Shown here piece by piece: positions 13,486-26,272 of a DNA stretch of 64,000 bases; within the stretch, counting starts at the first letter, position 1, and each line of letters begins with the position of its first letter. Source of the stretch: Hippophae tibetana. Taxonomy: Eukaryota > Streptophyta > Magnoliopsida > Rosales > Elaeagnaceae. The notes beneath the pieces were generated by a model. That model did not search any database, had not been told where the DNA came from, and worked only from the letters and a program-made list of their open reading frames with translations. Position numbers and translations under genes: made by a program. The stretch spans positions 102,183,816 through 102,247,815 of the forward strand of contig CM072801.1 in NCBI GenBank assembly GCA_037013495.1, read 5' to 3'.

Positions 13486-14339
13486 TTATTCAGGAACAAA
13501 GATCGGTTGAACACGGAAAACAAAGAACAAGAAAATGATACAGTGAATTAAAAGAAGAGTAAGAAATGCAATCCAAATAAGAAAATAATGACAATTAAAT
13601 CTAAAGAAAACAAAAGTCTTGTAGAAAATAGTTGTTTCTTTAATTGGGATTTGGAACCAATGAATGCAAAAAACAATATAATGGAAAATTTTATTATTTC
13701 TAAAATTCAAAAAATAAAACAAAGAAGAGGAAAATGATATAGCGAATTAAAAGAAAAGTATGCAACGAAATGCAAATAATAAAATAATGACAACAAAATC
13801 TAAAGAAAACAAAAAACTTGTAGAAAATATTTGTTTCTTTAATTGTGATTTGGAACAAAAGAATGCAATAACCAATAAAATGGAAAATTTCATTAAATCT
13901 AAAATTAAAAAAAAAGATATTTTAGGATAAATATCCTATTTTGGGCGACCACGGCTTTGATACCAAATGATACAGATCCTTTATGCGAAAAAATTTGGAA
14001 CCCATGATCTCCCAGGAATGAGAAGTATATAATTGCTAAGAACATGGTTAATGTGATCAAATTAAAACAATAAAGAACAAGAATAGAAAACCATGCAAGA
14101 AGGTGCGATCAAACTATAAGACCTAGGAAAGTAGTGTAAGCGATGGAATTTGGGTTCTAAAAGGTGGATAATTGAACTATTGTTTCCTTAACGTTTTTGC
14201 AAATAGAAATAAGTTTTGATATGATATATTATAATAGTCATTTGGAAACACGAGTTAAAAGTTATAACAGTTTAAAGATACAATCCCAATAAATAATTTC
14301 TTTTTTTTAAACTACGAACTCCAGAAATTTTGTGGTTTT
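13486..14339. repeat. M16, satellite monomer (854 bp)
   Basis: Starts with gatcgg as in M11. Subunit B and tail match M2 (aaaaaacttg, gacctaggaaag, ggaaacacgag). Private ctcccaggaatgag breaks the second inverted repeat. Confidence 0.95.
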
Positions 14340-15164
14340 TTATTCAGGAACAAAGATAGGTTGAACACGGAAAACAAAGAACAAGAAAATGATACAGTGA
14401 ATTAAAAGAAGAGTAAGAAATGCAATCCAAATAAGAAAATAATGACAATTAAATCTAAAGAAAACAAAAGTCTTGTAGAAAATAGTTGTTTCTTTAATTG
14501 GGATTTGGAACCAAAGAATGCAAAAAACAATATAATGGAAAATTTTATTAATTCTAAAATTCAAAAAATAAAACAAAGAAGAGGAAAATGATATAGCGAA
14601 TTAAAAGAAAAGTATGCAATGAAATGCAAATAATAAAATAATTTGTGGAAAATATTTGTTTCTTTAATTGTGATTTGGAACAAAAGAATGCAAAAACCAA
14701 TAAAATGGAAAATTTCATTAAATCTAAAATTAAAAAAAAAGATATTTTAGGATAAATATCCTATTTTGGGCGACCACGGCTTTGATACCAAATGATACAG
14801 ATCCTTTATGCGAAAAAATTTGGAACCCATGATCTCACAGGAGTGAGAAGTATATAATTGCTAAGAACATGGTTAATGTGATCAAATTAAAACAATAAAG
14901 AACAAGAATAGAAAACCTTGCAAGAAGGTGCGATCAAACTATAAGACATAAGAAAGTAGTGTAAGCGATGGAATTTGGGTTCTAAAAGGTGGATAACTGA
15001 ACTATTGTTTCCTTCACGTTTTGGCAAATAGAAATAATCTTTGATTTAATATATTATAATAGTCATTTGGATACAAGAGTTAAAAGTTATAACAGTTTAA
15101 AGATACCATCCCAATAAATAATTTCTTTTTTTTAAACTACGAACTCCAGAAATTTTTTGGTTTT
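14340..15164. repeat. M17, shortened satellite monomer (825 bp)
   Basis: Lacks 29 bp of subunit B, with the junction between 14642 and 14643 (aataat joined to ttgtgg). This is the only large length change in the window. Other private changes are aaaaccttgcaag, gacataagaaag and gataccatccc. Confidence 0.95.
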
Positions 15165-16018
15165 TTATTCAGGAACAAAGATAGGTTGAACACGGAAAAC
15201 AAAGAACAAGAAAATGATACAGTGAATTAAAAGAAGAGTAAGAAATGCAATCCAAATAAGAAAATAATGACAATTAAATCTAAAGAAAACAAAAGTCTTG
15301 TAGAAAATAGTTGTTTCTTTAATTGGGATTTGGAACCAAAGAATGCAAAAAACAATACAATGGAAAATTTTATTAATTCTAAAATTCAAAAAATAAAACA
15401 AAGAAGAGGAAAATGATATAGCGAATTAAAAGAAAAGTATGCAATGAAATGCAAATAATAAAATAATGACAACAAAATCTAAAGAAAACAAAACACTTGT
15501 AGAAAATATTTGTTTCTTTAATTGTGATTTGGAACAAAAGAATGCAAAAACCAATAAAATGGAAAATTTCATTAAATCTAAAATTCAAAAAAAAGATATT
15601 TTAGGATAAATATCCTATTTTGGGGGACCACGGCTTTGATACCAAATGATACAGATCCTTTATGCGAAAAAATTTGGAACCCATGATCTCACAGGAGTGA
15701 GAAGTATATAATTGCTAAGAACATGGTTAATGTGATCTAATTAAAACAATAAAGAACAAGAATAGAAAACCATGCAAGAAGGTGCGATCAAACTATAAGA
15801 CGTAGGAAATTAGTGTAAGCGATGGAATTTGGGTTCTAAAAGGTGGATAACTGAACTATTGTTTCCTTCACGTTTTGGCAAATAGAAATAATCTTTGATT
15901 TAATATATTATAATAGTCATTTGGATACAAGAGTTAAAAGTTATAATAGTTTAAAGATACAATCCCAATAAATAATTTCTTTTTTTTAAACTACGAACTC
16001 CAGACATTTTGTGGTTTT
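15165..16018. repeat. M18, satellite monomer (854 bp)
   Basis: Private aacaatacaatgg and gggggaccacgg. The tail has gaaattagtg as in M13. Confidence 0.95.
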
Positions 16019-16873
16019 TTATTCAGGAACAAAGATAGGTTGAACACGGAAAACAAAGAACAAGAAAATGATACAGTGAATTAAAAGAAGAGTAAGAAAT
16101 GCAATGCAAATAAGAAAATAATGATAATTAAATCTAAAGAAAACAAAAGTCTTGTAGAAAATAGTTGTTTCTTTAATTGTGATTTGGAACCAAAGAATGC
16201 AAAAAACAATATAATGGAAAATTTTATTAATTCTAAAATTCAAAAAATAAAACAAAGAAGAGGAAAATGATATAGCGAATTAAAAGAAAAGTATGCAATG
16301 AAATGCAAATAATAAAATAATGACAACAAAATCTAAAGAAAACAAAACACTTGTAGGAAAATATTTGTTTCTTTAATTGTGATTTGGAACAAAAGAATGC
16401 AATAACCAATAAAATGGAAAATTTCATTAAATCTAAAATTAAAAAAAAAGATATTTTAGGATAAATATCCTATTTTGGGCGACCACGGCTTTGATACCAA
16501 ATGATACAAATCCTTTATGCGAATTAATTTGGAACCCATGATCTCACAGGAGTGAGAAGTATATAATTGCTAAGAACATGGTTAATGTGATCTAATTAAA
16601 ACAATAAAGAACAAGAATAGAAAACCATGCAAGAAGGTGCGATCAAACTATAAGACGTAGGAAAGTAGTGTAAGCGATGGAATTTGGGTTCTAAAAGGTG
16701 GATAACTGAACTATTGTTTCCTTCACGTTTTGGCAATTAGAAATAAGCTTTGATTTAATATATTATAATAGTCATTTGGATACAAGAGTTAAAAGTTATA
16801 ACAGTTTAAAGATACAATCCCAATAAATAATTTCTTTTTTTTAAACTACGAACTCAAGAAATTTTGTGGTTTT
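16019..16873. repeat. M19, satellite monomer (855 bp), related to M14
   Basis: Same variants as M14, with one extra G in subunit B (cttgtaggaaaat). Confidence 0.95.
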
Positions 16874-17727
16874 TTATTCAGGAACAAAGATAGGTTGAAC
16901 ACGGATAACAAAGAACAAGAAAATGATACAGTGAATTAAAAGAAGAGTAAGAAATGCAATGCAAATAAGAAAATAATGACAATTAAATCTAAAGAAAACA
17001 AATGTCTTATAGAAAATAGTTGTTTCTTTAATTGGGATTTGGAACCAAAGAATGCAAAAAACAATATAATGGAAAATTTTATTAATTCTAAAATTCAAAA
17101 AATAAAACAAAGAAGAGGAAAATGATATAGCGAATTAAAAGAAAAGTATGCAATGAAATGCAAATAATGAAATAATGACAACAAAATCTAAAGAAAACAA
17201 AACACTTGTAGAAAATATTTGTTTCTTTAATTGTGATTTGGAACAAAAGAATGCAATAACCAATAAAATGGAAAATTTCATTAAATCTAAAATTAAAAAA
17301 AAGATATTTTAGGATAAATATCCTATTTTGGGCGACCACGGCTTTGATACCAAATGATACAGATACTTTATGCGAATTAATTTGGAACCAATGATCTCAC
17401 AGGAATGTGAAGTATATAATTGCTAAGAACATGGTTAATGTGATCTAATTAAAACAATAAAGAACAAGAATAGAAAACCATGCAAGAAGGTGCGATCAAA
17501 CTATAAGACGTAGGAAAGTAGTGTAAGCGATGGAATTTGGGTTCTAAAAGGTGGATAACTGAACTATTGTTTCCTTCACGTTTTTGCAAATAGAAATAAG
17601 TTTTGATATGATATATTATAATAGTTATTTGGATACACGAGTTAAAAGTTATAACAGTTTAAAGATACAATCCTAATAAATAATTTCCTTTTTTTTAAAC
17701 TAAGAACTCCAGAAATTTTGTGGTTTT
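16874..17727. repeat. M20, satellite monomer (854 bp)
   Basis: First part as M15. From about 17.3 kb it matches M32 instead (agatactttatg, ttttgatatgata, agttatttggatacacgag, atcctaat). Confidence 0.95.
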
Positions 17728-18582
17728 TTATTAAGGAACAAAGATAGGTTGAACACGGAAAACAAAGAACAAGAAAATGATACAGTGAATTAAAAGAAGA
17801 GTAAGAAATGCAATGCAAATAAGAAAATAATGACAATTAAATCTAAAGAAAACAAAACTCTTGTAGAAAATAGTTGTTTCTTTAATTGGGATTTGGAACC
17901 AAAGAATGCAAAAAACAATATAATGGAAAATTTTATTAATTCTAAAATTCAAAAAATAAAACAAAGAAGAGGAAAATGATATAGCGAATTAAAAGAAAAG
18001 TATGCAATGAAATGCAAATAATAAAATAATGACAATAAAATCTAAAGAAAACAAAACACTTGTAGAAAATATTTGTTTCTTTAATTGTGATTTGGAACAA
18101 AAGAATGCAATAACCAATAAAATGGAAAATTTCATTAAATCTAAAATTCAAAAAAAAAGATATTTTAGGATAAATATCCTATTTTGGGCGACCACGGCTT
18201 TGATACCAAATGATACAGATCCTTTATGCGAAAAAATTTGGAACCCATGATCTCACTGGAGTGAGAAGTATATAATTGCTAAGAACATGGTTAATGTGAT
18301 CTAATTAAAACAATAAAGAACAAGAATAGAAAACCATGCAAGTAGGTGCGATCAAACTATAAGACGTAGGAAAGTAGTGTAAGCGATGGAATTTGGGTTC
18401 TAATAGGTGGATAACTGAACTATTGTTTCCTTCACGTTTTGGAAAATAGAAATAAGCGTTGATTTAATATATTATAATAGTCATTTGGATAAAAGAGTTA
18501 AAAGTTATAACTGTTTAAAGATACAATCCCAATAAATAATTTCTTTTTTTTAAACTAAGAACTCCAGAAATTTTGTGGTTTT
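17728..18582. repeat. M21, satellite monomer (855 bp), near-identical to M33
   Basis: Variants ttattaagg, aactcttgtag, gacaataaaatc, ctcactggagtgag, taataggtgg, aagcgttg, gataaaagag and taactg recur in M33. Private caagtaggtgcg. Confidence 0.95.
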
Positions 18583-19437
18583 TTATTAAGGAACAAAGAT
18601 AGGTTGAACACGGATAACAAAGAACAAGAAAATGATACAGTGAATTAAAAGAAGAGTAAGAAATGCAATGCAAATAAGAAAATAATGACAATTAAATCTA
18701 AAGAAAACAAAAGTCTTGTAGAAAATAGTTGTTTCTTTAATTGGGATTTGGAACCAAAGAATGCAAAAAACAATATAATGGAAAATTTTATTAATTGTAA
18801 AATTCAAAAAATAAAACAAAGAAGAGGAAAATGATATAGCGAATTAAAAGAAAAGTATGCAATGAAATGCAAATAATAAAATAATGAAAAACAAAATCTA
18901 AAGAAAACAAAACACTTGTAGAAAATATTTGTTTCTTTAATTGTGATTTGGAACAAAAGAATGCAATAACCAATAAAATGGAAAATTTCATTAAATCTAA
19001 AATTAAAAAAAAAGATATTTTAGGATAAATATCCTATTTTGGGCGACCACGGCTTTGATACCAAATGATACAGATCCTTTATGCGAAAAAATTTGGAACC
19101 CATGATCTCACTGGAGTGAGAAGTATATAATTGCTAAGAACATGGTTAATGTGATCTAATTAAAACAATAAAGAACAAGAATAGAAAACCATGCAAGAAG
19201 GTGCGATCAAACTATAAGACGTAGGAAAGTAGTGTAAGCGATGGAATTTGGGTTCTAATAGGTGGATAACTGAACTATTGTTTCCTTCACGTTTTGGAAA
19301 ATAGAAATAAGCGTTGATTTAATATATTATAATAGTCATTTGGATAAAAGAGTTAAAAGTTATAACTGTTTAAAGATACAATCCCAATAAATAATTTCTT
19401 TTTTTTAAACTACGAACTCCATAAATTTTGTGGTTTT
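18583..19437. repeat. M22, satellite monomer (855 bp)
   Basis: Shares ttattaagg and aattgtaaaattc with M34, M37 and M38. The tail repeats that of M21. Private aatgaaaaacaaaatc in B. Confidence 0.95.
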
Positions 19438-20291
19438 TTATTCAGGAACAAAGATAGGTTGAACACGGATAACAAAGAACAAGAAAATGATACAGTGAAT
19501 TAACAGAAGAGTAAGAAATGCAATGCAAATAAGAAAATAATGACAATTAAATCTAAAGAAAACAAAAGTCTTGTAGAAAATAGTTGTTTCTTTAATTGGG
19601 ATTTGGAACCAAAGAATGCAAAAAACAATATAATGGAAAATTTTATTAATTCTAAAATTCAAAAAATTAAACAAAGAAGAGGAAAATGATATAGCGAATT
19701 AAAAGAAAAGTATGCAATGAAATGCAAATAATGAAATAATGACAACAAAATCTAAAGAAAACAAAACACTTGTAGAAAATATTTGTTTCTTTAATTGTGA
19801 TTTGGAACAAAAGAATGCAATAACCAATAAAATGGAAAATTTCATTAAATCTAAAATTAAAAAAAAAGATATTTTAAGATAAATATCCTATTTTGGGCAA
19901 CCATGGCTTTGATGCCAAATGATACAAATCCTTTATGCGAATTAATTTGGAACCCATGATCTAACAGGAGTGAGAAGTATATAATTGCTAAGAACATGGT
20001 TAATGTGATCTAATTAAAACAATAAAGAACAAGAATAGAAAACCATGCAAGAAGGTGCGATCAAACTATAAGACGTAGGAAAGTAGTGTAAGCGATGGAA
20101 TTTGGGTTCTAAAAGGTGGATAACTGAACTATTGTTTCCTTCACGTTTTGGCAATTAGAAATAAGCTTTGATTTAATATATTATAATAGTCATTTGGATA
20201 CAAGAGTTAAAAGTTATAACAGTTTAAAGATACAATCCCAATAAATAATTTCTTTTTTTTAAACTACGAACTCAAGAAATTTTGTGGTTTT
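19438..20291. repeat. M23, satellite monomer (854 bp)
   Basis: Has aattaacagaag as in M26. The primer-binding-site-like region differs from every other copy: ccatggctttgatgcc. Also gggcaacc and ctaacagg. Confidence 0.95.
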
Positions 20292-21146
20292 TTATTCAGG
20301 AACAAAGATAGGTTGAACACGGATAACAAAGAACAAGAAAATGATACAGTGAATTAAAAGAAGAGTAAGAAATTCAATGCAAATAAGAAAATAATGACAA
20401 TTAAATCTAAAGAGAACAAATGTCTTATAGAAAATAGTTGTTTCTTTAATTGGGATTTGGAACCAAAGAATGCAAAAAACAATATAATGGAAAATTTTAT
20501 TAATTCTAAAATTCAAAAAATAAAACAAAGAAGAGGAAAATGATATAGCGAATTAAAAGAAAAGTATGCAATGAAATGCAAATAATGAAATAATGACAAC
20601 AAAATCTAAAGAAAACAAAACACTTGTAGAAAATATTTGTTTCTTTAATTGTGATTTGGGACAAAAGAATGCAATAACCAATAAAATGGAAAATTTCATT
20701 AAACCTAAAATTAAAAAAAAAGATATTTTAGGATAAATATCCTATTTTGGGCGACCACGGCTTTGATACCAAATGATACAGATACTTTATGCGAATTAAT
20801 TTGGAACCCATGATCTCACAGGAATGTGAAGTATATAATTGCTAAGAACATGGTTAATGTGATCAAATTAAAACAATAAAAAACAAGAATAGAAAACCAT
20901 GCAAGAAGGTGCGATCAAACTATAAGACGTAGGAAAGTAGTGTAAGAGATGGAATTTGGGTTCTAAAAGGTGGATAACTGAACTATTGTTTCCTTCACGT
21001 TTTTGCAAATAGAAATAAGTTTTGATATGAAATATTATAATAGTTATTTGGATACACGAGTTAAAAGTTATAACAGTTTAAAAATACAATCCTAATAAAT
21101 AATTTCTTTTTTTTTAAACTAAGAACTCTAGAAATTTTGTGGTTTT
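20292..21146. repeat. M24, satellite monomer (855 bp), copy of M12
   Basis: All the rare variants listed for M12 are present. The only difference I saw up to 21.5 kb is actctag for actccag at about 21128. Confidence 0.95.
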
Positions 21147-22000
21147 TTATTAAGGAACAAAGATTGGTTGAACACGGAAAACAAAGAACAAGAAAATGAT
21201 ACAGTGAATTAAAAGAAGAGTAAGAAATGCAATGCAAATAAGAAAATAATGACAATTAAATCTAAAGAAAACAAAAGTCTTGTAGAAAATAGTTGTTTCT
21301 TTAATTGGGATTTGGAACCAAAGAATGCAAAAAACAATATAATGGAAAATTTTATTAATTCTAAAATTCAAAAAATAAAACAAAGAAGAGGAAAATGATA
21401 TAGCGAATTAAAAGAAAAGTATGCAATGAAATGCAAATAATAAAATAATGACAACAAAATCTAAAGAAAACAAAACACTTGTAGAAAATATTTGTTTCTT
21501 TAATTGTGATTTGGAACAAAAGAATGCAATAACCAATAAAATGGAAAATTTCATTAAATCTAAAATTAAAAAAAAAGATATTTTAGGATAAATATCCTAT
21601 TTTGGGCGACCACGGCTTTGATACCAAATGATACAGATCCTTTATGCGAAAAAATTTGGAACCCATGATCTCACTGGAGTGAGAAGTATATAATTGCTAA
21701 GAACATGGTTAATGTGATCTAATTAAAACAATAAAGAACAAGAATAGAAAACCATGCAAGAAGGTGCGATCAAACTATAAGACGTAGGAAAGTAGTGTAA
21801 GCGATGGAATTTGGGTTCTAAAAGGTGGATAACTGAACTATTGTTTCCTTCACGTTTTGGAAAATAGAAATAAGCGTTGATTTAATATATTATAATAGTC
21901 ATTTGGATACAAGAGTTAAAAGTTATAACAGTTTAAAGATACAATCCCAATAAATAATTTCTTTTTTTTAAACTACGAACTCCAGAAATTTTGTGGTTTT
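21147..22000. repeat. M25, satellite monomer (854 bp)
   Basis: Subunit A copies M13 (ttattaagg, gattgg). Subunit B has gcaataacc and the tail is of the M21/M22 type (ctcactggagtgag, aagcgttg). Confidence 0.95.
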
Positions 22001-22853
22001 TTATTCAGGAACAAAGATAGGTTGAACACGGATAACAAAGAACAAGAAAATGATACAGTGAATTAACAGAAGAGTAAGAAATGCAATGCAAATAAGAAAA
22101 TAATGACAATTAAATCTAAAGAAAACAAAAGTCTTGTAGAAAATAGTTGTTTCTTTAATTGGGATTTGGAACCAAAGAATGCAAAAAACAATATAATGGA
22201 AAATTTTATTAATTCTAAAATTCAAAAAATAAAACAAAGAAGAGGAAAATGAAATAGCGAATTAAAAGAAATGTATGCAATGAAATGCAAATAATGAAAT
22301 AATGACAACAAAATCTAAAGAAAACAAAACACTTGTAGAAAATATTTGTTTCTTTAATTGTGATTTGGAACAAAAGAATGCAAAAACCAATAAAATGGAA
22401 AATTTCATTAAATCTAAAATTAAAAAAAAGATATTTTATGATAAATATCCTATTTTGGGCGACCACGACTTTGACACCAAATGATACAGATCCTTTATGC
22501 GAAAAAATTTGGAACCCATGATCTCACAGGAATGTGAAGTATATAATTGCTAAGAACATGGTTAATGTGATCAAATTAAAACAATAAAGAACAAGAATAG
22601 AAAACCATGCAAGAAGGTGCGATCAAACTATAAGACGTAGGAAAGTAGTGTAAGCGATGGAATTTGGGTTCTAAAACGTGGATAACTGAACTATTGTTTC
22701 CTTCACGTTTTGGCAATTAGAAATAAGCTTTGATTTAATATATTATAATAGTCATTTGGATACAAGAGTTAAAAGTTATAACAGTTTAAAGATAAAATCC
22801 CAATAAATAATTTCTTTTTTTTAAACTACGAACTCCAGAAATTTTGTGGTTTT
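22001..22853. repeat. M26, satellite monomer (853 bp)
   Basis: Has aattaacagaag as in M23. B has agaaatgtatgc, tttatgataaat and cacgactttgacacc; the tail has private taaaacgtgg. Confidence 0.95.
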
Positions 22854-23708
22854 TTATTCAGGAACAAAGATAGGTTGAACACGGATAACAAAGAACAAGA
22901 AAATGATACAGTGAATTAAAAGAAGAGTAAGAAATGCAATGCAAATAAGAAAATAATGACAATTAAATCTAAAGAAAACAAAAGTCTTATAGAAAATAGT
23001 TGTTTCTTTAATTAGGATTTGGAACCAAAGAATGCAAAAAACAATATAATGGAAAATTTTATTAATTCTAAAATTCAAAAAATAAAACAAAGAACAAGAA
23101 AATGATACAGTGAATTAAAAGAAGAGTAAGAAATGCAATGCAAATAAGAAAATAATGACAATTAAATCTAAAGAAAACAAAACACTTGTAGAAAATATTT
23201 GTTTCTTTAATTGTGATTTGGAACAAAAGAATGCAAAAACCAAAAAAATGGAAAATTTCATTAAATCTAAAATTAAAAAAAAAAGATATTTTAGGATAAA
23301 TATCCTATTTTGGGCGACCACGACTTTCACACCAAATGATACAGATCCTTTATGCGAATTAATTTGGAACCCATGATCTCACAGGAATGTGAAGTATATA
23401 ATTGCTAAGAACATGGTTAATGTGATCAAATTAAAACAATAAAGAACAAGAATAGAAAACCATGCAAGAAGGTGCGATCAAACTATAAGACGTAGGAAAG
23501 TAGTGTAAGCGATGGAATTTGGGTTCTAAAAGGTGGATAACTGAACTATTGTTTCCTTCACGTTTTAGCAAATAGAAATAAGCTTTGATTTAATATATTA
23601 TAATAGTCATTTGGATAAAAGAGTTAAAAGTTATAACAGTTTAAAGATACTATCCCAATAAATAATTTCTTTTTTTTAAACTACGAACTCCAGAAATTTT
23701 TTGGTTTT
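22854..23708. repeat. M27, satellite monomer (855 bp) with converted subunit B
   Basis: The first part of subunit B (at least 23095-23163) has subunit A sequence. Also gtcttatag, aattaggat, accaaaaaaatgg, cacgactttcacacc and ttttagcaaatag. Copied as M30. Confidence 0.95.
23087..23182. other. Subunit A sequence inside subunit B of M27 (probable gene-conversion tract)
   Basis: Eleven of eleven sites that distinguish A from B are A-type between 23095 and 23163. B-type bases resume at 23183 (cacttg). The monomer is still 855 bp, so a simple crossover out of register by 199 bp does not explain it. The identical tract is at 25651-25746 in M30, carried there by the later trimer duplication. Confidence 0.8.
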
Positions 23709-24563
23709 TTATTCAGGAACAAATATAGGTTGAACACGGAAAACAAAGAACAAGAAAATGATACAGTGAATTAAAAGAAGAGTAAGAAATGCAATGCAAA
23801 TAAGAAAATAATGACAATTAAATCTAAAGAAAACAAAAGTCTTGTAGAAAATAGTTGTTTCTTTAATTGGGATTTGGAACCAAAGAATGAAAAAAACAAT
23901 ATAATGGAAAATTTTATTAATTCTAAAATTCAAAAAATAAAACAAAGAAGAGGAAAATGATATAGCGAATTAAAAGAAAAGTATGCAATGAAATGCAAAT
24001 AATAAAATAATGACAATTAAATCTAAAGAAAACAAAACACTTGTAAAAAATATTTGTTTCTTTAATTGTGATTTGGAACAAAAGAATGCAATAACCAATA
24101 AAATGGAAAATTTCATTAAATCTAAAATTAAAAAAAAAAGATATTTTAGGATAAATATCCTATTTTTGGCGACCACGGCTTTCATACCAAATGATACAGA
24201 TCCTTTATGCGAAAAGATTTGGAACCCATGATCTGACAGGAATGAGAAGTATATAATTGCTAAGAACATGGTTAATGTGATCAAATTAAAACAATAAAGA
24301 ACAAGAATAGAAAACCATGCAAGAAGGTGTGATCAAACTATAAGACGTAGGAAAGTAGTGTAAGCGATGGAATTTGGGTTCTAAAAGGTGGATAACTGAA
24401 CTATTGTTTCCTTCACGTTTTGGCAAATAGAAATAAGCTTTGATTTAATATATTATAATAGTCATTTGGATACAAGAGTTAAAAGTTATAACAGTTTAAA
24501 GATACAATACCAATAAATAATTTCTTTTTTTTAAACTACGAACTCCAGAAATTTTGTGGTTTT
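23709..24563. repeat. M28, satellite monomer (855 bp)
   Basis: Subunit B has the A-type gacaattaaatc (TT at 24016-24017) and private-to-type cttgtaaaaaatat, ctttcatacc, cgaaaagattt and ctgacagg. Copied as M31. Confidence 0.95.
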
Positions 24564-25417
24564 TTATTCAGGAACAAAGATAGGTTGAACACGGATAACA
24601 AAGAACAAGAAAATGATACAGTGAATTAAAAGAAGAGTAAGAAATGCAATGTAAATAAGAAAATAATGACAATTAAATCTAAAGAAAACAAAAGTTTTGT
24701 AGAAAATAGTTGTTTCTTTAATTGGGATTTGGAACCAAAGAATGAAAAAAACAATATAATGGAAAATTTTATTAATTCTAAAATTCAAAAAATAAAACAA
24801 AGAAGAGGAAAATGATATAGCGAATTAAAAGAAAAGTATGCAATGAAATGCAAATAATAAAATAATGACAACAAAATCTAAAGAAAACAAAACACTTGTA
24901 GAAAATATTTGTTTCTTTAATTGTGATTTGGAACAAAAGAATGCAATAACCAATAAAATGGAAAATTTCATTAAATCTAAAATTAAAAAAAAAGATATTT
25001 TAGGATAAATATCCTATTTTGGGCGACCACGGCTTTGATACCAAATGATACAGATCCTTTATGCGAAAAAATTTGGAACCCATGATCTCACAGGAGTGAG
25101 AAGTATATAATTGCTAAGAACATGGTTAATGTGATCAAATTAAAACAATAAAGAACAAGAATAGAAAACCATGCAAGAAGGTGCGATCAAACTATAAGAC
25201 GTAGGAAAGTAGTGTAAGCGATGGAATTTGGGTTCTAAAAGGTGGATAACTGAACTATTGTTTCCTTCACGTTTTGGCAAATAGAAATAAGCTTTGATTT
25301 AATATATTATAATAGTCATTTGGATACAAGAGTTAAAAGTTATAACAGTTTAAAGATAAAATCCCAATAAATAATTTCTTTTTTTTAAACTACGAACTCC
25401 AGAAATTTTGTGGTTTT
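24564..25417. repeat. M29, satellite monomer (854 bp)
   Basis: Has aatgtaaataag, agttttgtag and aatgaaaaaaac. Subunits A and B are copied in M32; the tails differ. Confidence 0.95.
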
Positions 25418-26272
25418 TTATTCAGGAACAAAGATAGGTTGAACACGGATAACAAAGAACAAGAAAATGATACAGTGAATTAAAAGAAGAGTAAGAAATG
25501 CAATGCAAATAAGAAAATAATGACAATTAAATCTAAAGAAAACAAAAGTCTTATAGAAAATAGTTGTTTCTTTAATTAGGATTTGGAACCAAAGAATGCA
25601 AAAAACAATATAATGGAAAATTTTATTAATTCTAAAATTCAAAAAATAAAACAAAGAACAAGAAAATGATACAGTGAATTAAAAGAAGAGTAAGAAATGC
25701 AATGCAAATAAGAAAATAATGACAATTAAATCTAAAGAAAACAAAACACTTGTAGAAAATATTTGTTTCTTTAATTGTGATTTGGAACAAAAGAATGCAA
25801 AAACCAAAAAAATGGAAAATTTCATTAAATCTAAAATTAAAAAAAAAAGATATTTTAGGATAAATATCCTATTTTGGGCGACCACGACTTTCACACCAAA
25901 TGATACAGATCCTTTATGCGAATTAATTTGGAACCCATGATCTCACAGGAATGTGAAGTATATAATTGCTAAGAACATGGTTAATGTGATCAAATTAAAA
26001 CAATAAAGAACAAGAATAGAAAACCATGCAAGAAGGTGCGATCAAACTATAAGACGTAGGAAAGTAGTGTAAGCGATGGAATTTGGGTTCTAAAAGGTGG
26101 ATAACTGAACTATTGTTTCCTTCACGTTTTAGCAAATAGAAATAAGCTTTGATTTAATATATTATAATAGTCATTTGGATACAAGAGTTAAAAGTTATAA
26201 CAGTTTAAAGATACTATCCCAATAAATAATTTCTTTTTTTTAAACTACGAACTCCAGAAATTTTTTGGTTTT
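25418..26272. repeat. M30, satellite monomer (855 bp), copy of M27
   Basis: Matches M27 including the converted tract. One difference seen: gatacaagag at about 26181 against gataaaagag in M27. Confidence 0.95.
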
